Assembly: GCA_902490055.1 (NCBI GenBank)
Contig: CABUCP010000271.1
Location: forward strand, 1 to 5,141
Source of the DNA: an uncultured Klebsiella sp.
GTDB taxonomy: Bacteria; Pseudomonadota; Gammaproteobacteria; Enterobacterales; Enterobacteriaceae
Direction: 5' to 3'
Length of the DNA: 5,141 nt
The notes beneath the pieces are model-generated. The model had not been told where the DNA came from. It saw only the letters and a program-made list of their open reading frames with translations, and ran no database searches. The stretch's first letter is position 1. Each line of letters begins with the position of its first letter. The position numbers were made by a program, and so were the translations under genes. Shown piece after piece: positions 1 to 5,141 of the stretch.

Positions 1-2006
1 ATACTTCCGACCGTGTCGCAAAACCGGTCTATAACAAATATAAGGCAGCCACCACTAAGCCTAAAGTTTTTGGCTACTACACCGATTGGTCTCAGTATGA
101 TGGTCGTCTGCAAGGGGATGATTCTAAGGATAATCGCGGTCGTGGTTATGACCTGACCAATATTTCACCGACAGCGTATGACAAAATCATTTTTGGTTTT
201 GTCGGCATGACCGGCTTCCATAAAATTGACGGTCAATCCCGTGATGTCGTTGCTGAAGGCGCGGAGCAATGCGGTAAAGAAAAATATGAACCGACTTTCC
301 TCGACCCATGGGGTGACTTCCAGTCTTATGTTAACGTCGGCCATAGCGTTAGCGGTTGGGATGTTGATCCGCTGACCGTCACTCAAACTAACACCAAAGG
401 TCTGCTCGGCGGCCTGCGCGATCTGCAGGCGAAAGCCAAACAGCAGAATCACGATCTGGTGCTGTCCATGAGCATCGGCGGCTGGACTATGAGTAACGGC
501 TTCCATGAAATGGCGGCTTCCGAATCTGCACGTAAAACCTTCGCCAAAGGGGTGGTTAAACTGTTCAAACAGTTCCCGATGTTTAGCGAAGTGGATATCG
601 ACTGGGAATACCCGAACGCCGAGGGCGCAGGTAACCCATACGGCCCGGAAGATGGCGAAAACTATGCGCTGCTGGTTGCGGAACTGCGCAAGCAACTGGA
701 CTCCGCCAGCCTGAGCAACGTGAAGATCTCTATCGCGAGTTCTGCGGTTGTCGCCACTTTCGATTACTCCAACGTTAAGGCGTTGCTGAATGCCGGCCTG
801 TACGGCATCAACCTGATGACCTATGACTTCTTCGGTACCCCGTGGGCCGAAACGGTAGCGCATCACACTAATCTGAATGCGCTGGAAGAAGGCGGCTGGG
901 GGGTGAACACGATTGTTGAACACCTGCTGTCCGAAGGCTTCCCGGCTGAGAATATCAATATCGGGTATGCCGGCTATACCCGCAACGGCCGTAACGTTGA
1001 GCTGGAGTCACTGTCTCCGCTGAAAGGCACGTATAACCCGGGGAACGGCGATACTGTCGGTACCTTCGAGTCCGGTACCACCGAATGGTATGACGTAATT
1101 TACAACTATCTGGATCTGGAAAATCAGCAAGGTCGTAACGGCTTCACCGACCAGGTTGCTGATGCTGATTACCTGTACAACCCGGAATCCAAACTCTTCA
1201 TGTCGCTGGATACTCCGCGTTCAGTCAAAGCGAAAGGCGAATATGCCGCCAGCCTGGGCCTGGGAGCGATGTTCACCTGGACTATCGACCAGGACAACGG
1301 CGTGCTGCTGAACGCGGCTCGTGAAGGTCTGGGTTATGAAATTGAGTCTGAAGTCATTGATATGGAACCGTTCTACTTCGAAGGCATCAACGTAGAAAAA
1401 GATGAATCCGAAGAAGATGAGCAGGCAACTGACGTCAATCATGCGCCAAAAGCGGCCATTGAGCTGTTTGTTGTCGGCGGTTCTACCGTTCAGCTGTCCG
1501 GCGCGGGTTCTTCTGATGAAGATGAAGACGATTTGACCTTCAGCTGGGGCGTGCCGTCTGAAATCACCGTGGCAGATAAAACGGCGGAAGTGATTGAGTT
1601 CGTAGTACCTGAAGTTAGCGTGAAAACGACATTCCAGTTCACTCTGTTCGTTCGCGACTGCTACAACGAACCTTCTACTCAGCAGCGTTTTGTCCTGACG
1701 GCGGTACCGGCGGCATCTCAGGTTGAACCTGAACCCGCTGATGAAGAAGATGAAGCCGATGTGATTCCGGTACCTGACGAAGATACCACCCCGGCTGAGG
1801 ATGACTCCGCTTCCGATGATGCAGCTGGCCAGGATGCGCCATACGCGCTGTGGGATGCCAACACCGTTTACGGAGCAAGCTGGGGGACCTTCGAAACCGT
1901 CAGCTGGAATGGTCATAACTACCAGGTGAAATGGTGGTCTCAGGGCGACCAGCCTGACCTGAACTGTGCTCAGGGCGGCGCATGGACTGACTTAGGCGCT
2001 TACTAA
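1..2006 (+). CDS. GH18 chitinase with PKD-like and CBM5/12 modules, 5'-partial
   Basis: Hydrolyses beta-1,4 N-acetylglucosamine links in chitin or related glycans, probably outside the cytoplasm. The frame is open from base 3 (bases 1-2 end a split codon). No in-frame ATG occurs before 207, which already lies inside the barrel, so the true start is off the window. The 667 visible residues (numbered from base 3) contain: GH18 barrel about 21-446 beginning KVFGYYTDW; SIGGWT about 157-162; catalytic SEVDIDWEYP with D198, D200 and acid E202; MTYDFFG about 272-278; FTWTIDQ near the barrel end. A segment of roughly 75 residues after GYAGYTRNGRN fits a chitin insertion domain. Then come an acidic spacer, a PKD/Ig-like domain about 479-568, a second acidic linker about 574-613, and a C-terminal CBM5/12 ending at the stop. 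The residue before the motif that is usually Asp is Ser, and Gly is Glu. From memory it resembles Salmonella ChiA (STM0018, about 700 residues), so about 30 residues are probably missing. Whether those include a signal peptide cannot be seen. Confidence 0.95.
   Translation, partial: TSDRVAKPVYNKYKAATTKPKVFGYYTDWSQYDGRLQGDDSKDNRGRGYDLTNISPTAYDKIIFGFVGMTGFHKIDGQSRDVVAEGAEQCGKEKYEPTFLDPWGDFQSYVNVGHSVSGWDVDPLTVTQTNTKGLLGGLRDLQAKAKQQNHDLVLSMSIGGWTMSNGFHEMAASESARKTFAKGVVKLFKQFPMFSEVDIDWEYPNAEGAGNPYGPEDGENYALLVAELRKQLDSASLSNVKISIASSAVVATFDYSNVKALLNAGLYGINLMTYDFFGTPWAETVAHHTNLNALEEGGWGVNTIVEHLLSEGFPAENINIGYAGYTRNGRNVELESLSPLKGTYNPGNGDTVGTFESGTTEWYDVIYNYLDLENQQGRNGFTDQVADADYLYNPESKLFMSLDTPRSVKAKGEYAASLGLGAMFTWTIDQDNGVLLNAAREGLGYEIESEVIDMEPFYFEGINVEKDESEEDEQATDVNHAPKAAIELFVVGGSTVQLSGAGSSDEDEDDLTFSWGVPSEITVADKTAEVIEFVVPEVSVKTTFQFTLFVRDCYNEPSTQQRFVLTAVPAASQVEPEPADEEDEADVIPVPDEDTTPAEDDSASDDAAGQDAPYALWDANTVYGASWGTFETVSWNGHNYQVKWWSQGDQPDLNCAQGGAWTDLGAY
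63..1340 (+). other. GH18 catalytic domain
   Basis: The span runs from the first barrel strand (KVFGYYTDW) to the end of the last helix (AREGLGYE). Diagnostic sites: SxGGW strand at 471-485; D-x-D-x-E with codons for the two aspartates at 594 and 600 and the catalytic glutamate at 606-608; MTYDFFG at 816-836, which in GH18 supplies the Tyr and Asp that bind the substrate acetamido group; and a Trp at 1278 (FTWTID) matching the conserved floor of subsite -1. GH18 enzymes work by substrate-assisted catalysis, and all three core acids are kept. The domain edges are estimates. Confidence 0.93.
1437..1706 (+). other. PKD/Ig-like domain of the chitinase
   Basis: Residues beginning NHAPKAAIEL and containing VQLSGAGSSDEDEDDLTFSW match the PKD layout (G-x-x-S-x-D-x-D-x-D-x-L-x-Y/F-x-W), followed by beta strands ending FVLTAV. 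Such domains in bacterial chitinases act as spacers or help present substrate. It is preceded by an acidic stretch (KDESEEDEQ) that separates it from the barrel. Exact family (PKD or REJ-like) is uncertain. Confidence 0.75.
1722..1841 (+). other. Acidic Pro/Asp/Glu linker in the chitinase
   Basis: About 40 residues composed mainly of D, E, P, A and S (starting VEPEPADEED) connect the PKD-like domain to the C-terminal chitin-binding module. This is probably a flexible extended linker. The first 14 bases (1722-1735) are identical to bases 2477-2490 in the linker of the downstream gene, in the same reading phase. Confidence 0.85.
1842..2003 (+). other. C-terminal chitin-binding module, CBM5/12 type
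   Basis: The last 54 residues before the stop show the classic pattern: an early W-x-A-x-x-x-Y (WDANTVY), then VSWNGHNYQVKWWSQGDQP, then W-x-D-L-G near the end. The paired Trp of the KWW segment and the aromatic before NGHNY are the chitin-surface-binding residues in this family. A short insertion with one Cys (DLNCAQGG) lies before the final Trp. The module targets the enzyme to crystalline or insoluble chitin. Confidence 0.92.
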
Positions 2007-2042
2007 TACTTCCGTTCTTAACGAGGTATTGGGCTCCAGAGC

Positions 2043-2069
2043 AAAGCCCCGGATTTCCGGGGCTTTTTT
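2043..2069 (+). terminator. Strong intrinsic terminator after the chitinase gene
   Basis: A perfect 10-bp inverted repeat (AAAGCCCCGG at 2043-2052 pairing with CCGGGGCTTT at 2057-2066) with a four-base ATTT loop is followed by a run of six T (2064-2069). The hairpin lies 36 bases after the chitinase stop and ends 26 bases before the next start codon. Only three T follow on the opposite strand, so it acts mainly in the plus direction. It should separate most transcription of the two genes. Confidence 0.93.
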
Positions 2070-2081
2070 CCACCAGGGAAT

Positions 2082-2086
2082 GAGGA
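2082..2086 (+). promoter_or_regulatory. Ribosome binding site for the 1014-residue protein
   Basis: GAGGA lies nine bases before the ATG at 2096, a normal spacing, and downstream of the terminator hairpin, so it stays accessible. A TGA at 2081-2083 is in frame with the coding region just upstream, with no ATG, GTG or TTG between, which fixes 2096 as the start. Confidence 0.8.
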
Positions 2087-2095
2087 ATAGCGTTA

Positions 2096-5000
2096 ATGAC
2101 CGTTGCAATTAAAAATAGCCAGATTGATGTGAACAGCTGGTACCAAAAAGTCACTTTAACCTTCACAAATGAAAGCAACCGCGCAGTAGATATGAACCAG
2201 GCGGCGATTACTTTCACTGCCTCCGGCCATCCGGACCCGTGGGGCAATTTGGGCGGCACCCTGAAAGGGGATCGTTCATTGACCTTGAATGATACTTGCC
2301 AGGGAACCCTGGACTTGAATGAAATCATCATTCACAACAGCGCTGAATTATTACTGCAGGCAGGAGAAAGCGGCACGTTGTTCTTTAGCCTGGCTGCAAC
2401 TCAGGTACCGGTAAAATTTTCCACTTTTACGCTCACGCTGGCCGCTTCCGACAGTGAGGAAGATGCCGCCGATGACGTTGAACCTGAACCAGAAGTGCCG
2501 GCGGATGATGCCGCCGATGATGTTGAACCTGAAGCGCCGGCGGATGATACCGCTGATGACGTTGAACCGGAACCTGAAGTACCGGCGGATGATGCCGATG
2601 ACGATATTTCCGGCACAGGGTTAACTCTCATATCCGGCGAGGTGAACCCTTCCAGCTGGTATCAACGTATTGCTCTCACGTTGACGAACGGGTATTCCCA
2701 GTCCGTCGATATTAATCAGCTGAAATTAGGCTTCACCGCCACTGCGCATCCCGATCCCTACAGCCCTTTTAGCGGCACCATGCTGGGTAACCAGGCGGTA
2801 ACGCTGGGTAGCGACGGCGGCTGGCCGATAGAAAAAAATACCCTCACGATCAATAACGATGGCGAGTATCTGCTGGCTTCCGGTAAATCAGCGGTGCTGG
2901 AATTTTATCTGGCGGCGACGCAAACCCCTGTCGCGCTTAGCGACCTGACGGCAACGCTTGCCCATGATCCAGGGCGTCAGGGAAAAATTTTGCTGCAATT
3001 CCCGGCGATGGCGCAAAGCACCTCGCTGAAGCCTGAAATCGATCTGCAGTACCCGGATGGCAGCCAGCAGCGTTTCGTCGGCGAATGGGGCGCCACGCTG
3101 ACCATTGGCGACCTGAGCGCTGGAAGCTACGAGATAACGGTATTGCCGCTGTGCAATGATGAGATGCAAATCTCGCCGGTTGAAGATCGTTTTACGCTGC
3201 TGCTCTCTTCGGGCAATGCCGTTGAGCGGCGCCAGGTTACCTATCAACCGACGGTCAATTTTGCCTCGATCAATCTGCTCCTCGCGGATGATGATCTGGA
3301 AGGCGCAGAGATAGTGGTTGAGCTATGGTCGCAAGCGGGGGTTTGCGAGCGGACCCTAACGCTTATTGCCAACCAGACGCTGAGCGTCAACCGGCTTTTA
3401 GCGGACCAGCAGTATGCTATCTGCCTGCAGCCAACGACGGTGAATAATCAACTGGTGACGACGTCGGCGCAGCCAGCCATGTTTACGCCAACCTCCGGCG
3501 CGGCGGCGCTGGTCACTGTCGCCTCGCAGAAAACGACGGTGGCGAGCGACAATTTTGTTGAGGTCGCGGTGACGGTATTGGGCTTGCCGCAGGGCGTGGC
3601 CGCTCAGCGTTATCGCTTCTGCTGCGGTAGTTACCAGTACAGTTTTATGCTGGAAAGCGATACTCGTCAGCAGAAGCTGCCGCTGCGCCTGGCGGCAGGG
3701 GAATATAGCGTGCAGGTTGCGGATGTCTACGTCGCCGGTACGCCATGGCGTTGTGATGTCAGCGCGTCGCTGCGTCTGCTGCAAAGCGTCAATAACGTCG
3801 CCCTTGAGTTTATCCAGGGCGTCCCGCTGCAGGTAAAGGGCTGGCCGAATTATCTGGCGCACGGTGGGGTTACCGTGAACGCGGCTGATACCGTTGAGCT
3901 TTATCGCGATGTGCCGTTTAGCGCATTGTTTAAATATGATGGTTTTGATGGCGGCGGCGACCCGATTCCGGCGGCGGAAGTTGACACCAACGGAGATGGT
4001 TTCCTGGATTACGCAACGTTGCCCATTCACAAAACCGTACCGCTGACGCGAGAAATAGAAGCCGAGGCAGGGCGGGCGATTATGCCGGTGATGGTGGTCT
4101 ATACCGCCAACGCCAGCGGCGGTAGCGCGCTGACGGATCTGCAGGATGAGCAGCGTTTACGTAACCACTTTGGTAACTTTATTACCCAGTGTCTGGCGGC
4201 GCAATCCTGTAAAGATGAAGCGCACCCGGTGCCGGCGACTTTTGTCCTGAACCCGGATTTCCTCGGCGCTATGCAGCAGGAACCGTATGGTTATACCGCA
4301 GTACGTAAAGCCAATAGCGTGCCGGTCAACGTACAGCTGGCGGCGGCGATTAACGCACTTCCTGCGCTTCCCGGATTCAGCGCGCCGACGCTGCCGACCT
4401 TCAGTAACGATCTCTATGGTTACGTGCAGGCGGTTAACTATATCGTGCGCCAGTTTGCGCCGGATGTCGCTTTCGGCTGGCAGACCAACGTGTGGGCAAC
4501 GGGGACGGCAGATTGGCTGCTGCGCGCCAATGCCGCGCCGCTGGAGCAAGGTGCGGCGATTGCTGAATTCATTAATGAACTGGGCGTCTATAGCGGTGAT
4601 TACGCGCCGGACTTTATCGCTTTCGATAAATTCGAACGCGACTGCTTCAGCCCGGATGCCTTAGCCCACTATGGCTGGAACGCCACCTGCTGGTTTAACT
4701 ATTTGGGGATGGTGAAAGAGGCGGCCAAAGCGTTGCACAAGCCGGCGATGCTATGGCAAATCCCGGGCGGGCATATGCCAACCGTCGCTGAAGGCACCAG
4801 CAAAATCGCCGCGGCGCATTTTGCTTCAGGCGGTACTTTCTTGATGGGGGATTCGCGTATTGGCAGCGATATCAACACCATTACCTCGACGTTGTTAAAT
4901 ACTGCGATAAACAGCGCGACCTACGGCGTGGCGACGGTCGGTGATTTCTTGCGTCAGGATCGCGATTATGATTGGGGGCAGATACAGGCACTTAATCTGC

Positions 5001-5140
5001 CGGACTACAACGTCTTTGCCGTGCTGTGGGGCGGTGGTTCGACGGTGAGCATCACCACCATTCACTCTAACGGCGAGGATGGCGGTTGGCTCGCGGAAAA
5101 GATGGCGGAATATTACGCGATGCCTCGTTATTTTAGTTAA
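2096..5140 (+). CDS. Large multidomain putative glycan-active protein, function unknown
   Basis: A 1014-residue protein not confidently placed in a characterised family. Layout by residue: CBM-like beta domain about 10-117; D/E/P/A repeat linker about 118-172; second copy of the beta domain about 179-293; degenerate beta-sandwich repeats about 295-597; DxNxDGxxD calcium-loop motif 630-641; C-terminal domain about 661-1014 with eight strand-like segments (such as AIMPVMVVYT, ATFVLNPDFL, DFIAFDKFERD, KPAMLWQIPGGH) suggesting a (beta/alpha)8 hydrolase-like barrel. Eleven Cys occur, several in close pairs (699/705, 850/865), as in oxidised exoproteins. Yet no signal peptide is present and none can be added, because an in-frame stop lies at 2081. 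The position after a chitinase suggests a role in chitin or glycoconjugate breakdown or binding; that is inference. From memory the Salmonella equivalent is STM0019, sometimes labelled 'putative hydroxymethyltransferase', a name not supported here. It follows a strong terminator, so it may be expressed less than, or separately from, the chitinase. Confidence 0.93.
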   Translation: MTVAIKNSQIDVNSWYQKVTLTFTNESNRAVDMNQAAITFTASGHPDPWGNLGGTLKGDRSLTLNDTCQGTLDLNEIIIHNSAELLLQAGESGTLFFSLAATQVPVKFSTFTLTLAASDSEEDAADDVEPEPEVPADDAADDVEPEAPADDTADDVEPEPEVPADDADDDISGTGLTLISGEVNPSSWYQRIALTLTNGYSQSVDINQLKLGFTATAHPDPYSPFSGTMLGNQAVTLGSDGGWPIEKNTLTINNDGEYLLASGKSAVLEFYLAATQTPVALSDLTATLAHDPGRQGKILLQFPAMAQSTSLKPEIDLQYPDGSQQRFVGEWGATLTIGDLSAGSYEITVLPLCNDEMQISPVEDRFTLLLSSGNAVERRQVTYQPTVNFASINLLLADDDLEGAEIVVELWSQAGVCERTLTLIANQTLSVNRLLADQQYAICLQPTTVNNQLVTTSAQPAMFTPTSGAAALVTVASQKTTVASDNFVEVAVTVLGLPQGVAAQRYRFCCGSYQYSFMLESDTRQQKLPLRLAAGEYSVQVADVYVAGTPWRCDVSASLRLLQSVNNVALEFIQGVPLQVKGWPNYLAHGGVTVNAADTVELYRDVPFSALFKYDGFDGGGDPIPAAEVDTNGDGFLDYATLPIHKTVPLTREIEAEAGRAIMPVMVVYTANASGGSALTDLQDEQRLRNHFGNFITQCLAAQSCKDEAHPVPATFVLNPDFLGAMQQEPYGYTAVRKANSVPVNVQLAAAINALPALPGFSAPTLPTFSNDLYGYVQAVNYIVRQFAPDVAFGWQTNVWATGTADWLLRANAAPLEQGAAIAEFINELGVYSGDYAPDFIAFDKFERDCFSPDALAHYGWNATCWFNYLGMVKEAAKALHKPAMLWQIPGGHMPTVAEGTSKIAAAHFASGGTFLMGDSRIGSDINTITSTLLNTAINSATYGVATVGDFLRQDRDYDWGQIQALNLPDYNVFAVLWGGGSTVSITTIHSNGEDGGWLAEKMAEYYAMPRYFS
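2123..2446 (+). other. CBM-like beta domain, copy 1
   Basis: Residues about 10-117. It contains SWYQ (14-17), VTLTFTN, HPDPW (32-36), GT-x-x-G, a hydrophobic-strand pattern, and the closing LAATQVPV (99-106). The order of strands (W near the start, T-x-T-N turn, F-x-A strand, T-L, then G-x-S before the last strands) resembles CBM2/CBM3-like beta sandwiches, but I cannot assign it to a named family. It is duplicated at 2630-2974. Confidence 0.65.
2471..2599 (+). repeat. Three tandem 39-45 bp coding repeats (acidic linker)
   Basis: Units at 2471-2515, 2516-2554 and 2555-2599 encode DDVEPEPEVPADDAA, DDVEPEAPADDTA and DDVEPEPEVPADDAD (15, 13 and 15 residues). The middle unit lacks two residues. 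The units match closely at DNA level, differing mostly at third positions, so the linker probably grew by slippage or unequal exchange. It makes a strongly negative, Pro-rich tether between the two CBM-like domains. Copy number may vary between strains. Confidence 0.9.
2630..2974 (+). other. CBM-like beta domain, copy 2
   Basis: Residues about 179-293. Over the 51 residues from SWYQ (187) to the TL at 236-237, I count 24 identities with copy 1 by eye alignment. Shared landmarks are SWYQ, LT-x-TN, VD-x-NQ, FTA, HPDP followed by an aromatic, GT, and LAATQ-x-PV near the end. The centre carries an extra GSDGGWPIEKN loop with a Trp that copy 1 replaces with a different, Cys-containing segment. The conserved Trp/Tyr/His residues are candidate ligand-binding positions. 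Confidence 0.7.
2978..3886 (+). other. Degenerate beta-sandwich repeats (about three)
   Basis: Residues about 295-597 fall into three segments of roughly 90-120 residues. Each shows a leucine-rich strand, a turn such as SAGSYEITV (341-349), ADQQYAICL (436-444) or AAGEYSVQV (533-541), and a trailing strand (FTLLLSSGNAVERRQV, ALVTVAS, SLRLLQSVNNVALEF). The L-x-x-G-x-Y-x-V-x-V pattern is typical of CNA-B/SpaA or transthyretin-like folds. The boundaries and fold are inferred from pattern only. Such arrays usually act as stalks. Confidence 0.45.
3983..4018 (+). other. Calcium-loop motif DxNxDGxxD
   Basis: Residues 630-641 read DTNGDGFLDYAT, with D630, N632, D634, G635 and D638 in the positions of a dockerin/EF-hand-like 12-residue loop. 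It sits at the junction between the beta-repeat region and the C-terminal domain. The twelfth position is Thr instead of Glu or Asp, so affinity may be low. A single loop also occurs in calcium-stabilised secreted hydrolases. Confidence 0.6.
4076..5137 (+). other. C-terminal putative (beta/alpha)8 barrel domain
   Basis: Residues about 661-1014 alternate strand-like and helix-like segments. Candidate strands: AIMPVMVVYT (661-670), ATFVLNPDFL (714-723), DVAFGWQTNVWA (790-801), PDFIAFDKFERD (838-849), KPAMLWQIPGGH (882-893), GGTFLMGDSRIG (912-923), YGVATVGDFL (943-952), NVFAVLWGGGST (972-983). Acidic residues at strand ends (D721, D844, E847, D919) and many Trp are what a glycoside hydrolase would show. 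'KP-x-x-x-W' after a helix is also common in such barrels. The VLNPDFL strand recalls the EPD strand of GH6, but this is too weak to assign a family or catalytic pair. Confidence 0.4.
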
Positions 5141-5141
5141 T

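Noticed and set aside
207..209. ATG as the start of the chitinase
   Set aside because: It lies after the first barrel strand (KVFGYYTDW) and inside the GH18 fold. The frame is open back to base 3, so the true start is upstream of the window.
165..923. 252-codon minus-strand open frame
   Set aside because: Antisense to the GH18 domain with no recognisable protein pattern; a shadow of a high-quality coding frame.
1221..1916. 231-codon minus-strand open frame
   Set aside because: Antisense to the chitinase C-terminal half; its Arg/Phe-rich composition mirrors the acidic plus-strand codons.
2006..2014. Nine-base match (ATACTTCCG) with window bases 1-9, as a possible direct repeat or attachment site
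   Set aside because: Too short to exceed chance over this length, and no mobile-element genes are between the copies.
2021..2030. AACGAGG as a second ribosome binding site in the gap
   Set aside because: GAGG at 2023-2026 is not followed by an ATG, GTG or TTG at useful spacing that opens a meaningful frame.
2080..2112. Alternative ATG at 2080 with a short leader peptide
   Set aside because: It would give a 10-codon frame overlapping the start of the main gene, with no regulatory codon run or hairpin to suggest attenuation.
2401..2631. 76-codon minus-strand Ser/Gly/Ala-rich frame
   Set aside because: It is just the complement of the acidic linker repeats; low complexity, no supporting start signals.
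3398..4030. 210-codon minus-strand open frame
   Set aside because: Antisense to the beta-repeat region, Arg-rich and without domain pattern.
4157..4664. Overlapping shadow frames on both strands in the C-terminal domain
   Set aside because: Arg/Ser-rich translations with no family resemblance, inside a clearly coding region.
2096..5140. Hydroxymethyltransferase function
   Set aside because: No PLP-binding lysine motif or other SHMT signature is visible; the architecture is that of a modular beta-rich exoprotein.

Overview
The window looks like chromosomal DNA from an enterobacterium. It holds two large same-strand genes that together fill almost all of it: the 3' part of a family-18 chitinase gene (1-2006) and a complete 1014-codon gene for a multidomain protein of unknown function (2096-5140). 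Codon choice is enterobacterial, and the chitinase plus large-neighbour pair resembles, from memory, the STM0018-STM0019 region upstream of the bcf fimbrial operon in Salmonella enterica. Salmonella or a close relative is therefore my best guess. It rests on memory of gene order and no search was made.

Region 1 (1-2006): the chitinase enters the window already in frame, so its start and N-terminus lie outside. The visible 667 residues run in order: GH18 catalytic barrel, acidic spacer, PKD/Ig-like domain, second acidic spacer, C-terminal chitin-binding module (CBM5/12). The catalytic signature keeps the D-x-D-x-E core, but the usual D-G before it is replaced by S-E.

Region 2 (2007-2095): an 89-base gap holds a perfect 10-bp GC-rich hairpin followed by six T, a textbook intrinsic terminator. 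A Shine-Dalgarno sequence for the next gene follows. No convincing promoter is visible, so expression of the second gene depends on readthrough, a weak promoter or an unrecognised one.

Region 3 (2096-5140): the second protein starts without a signal peptide, and a stop codon 13 bases upstream rules out a longer N-terminus. It is nevertheless built like an exoprotein. It has two copies of a roughly 110-residue CBM-like beta domain (SWYQ and HPDP motifs) joined by a D/E/P/A tandem repeat, then about 300 residues of degenerate beta-sandwich repeats, a DxNxDGxxD calcium-loop motif, and a roughly 350-residue C-terminal domain whose strand pattern suggests a (beta/alpha)8 barrel. Old database names of the 'hydroxymethyltransferase' kind are not supported by anything visible.

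Together: a chitinase and a probable glycan-active partner, sharing the same acidic linker vocabulary (including a 14-base identical stretch), suggest an exported chitin/glycan-processing pair. The undescribed part is the second protein: its duplicated N-terminal module, its unassigned barrel, and how it leaves the cell.
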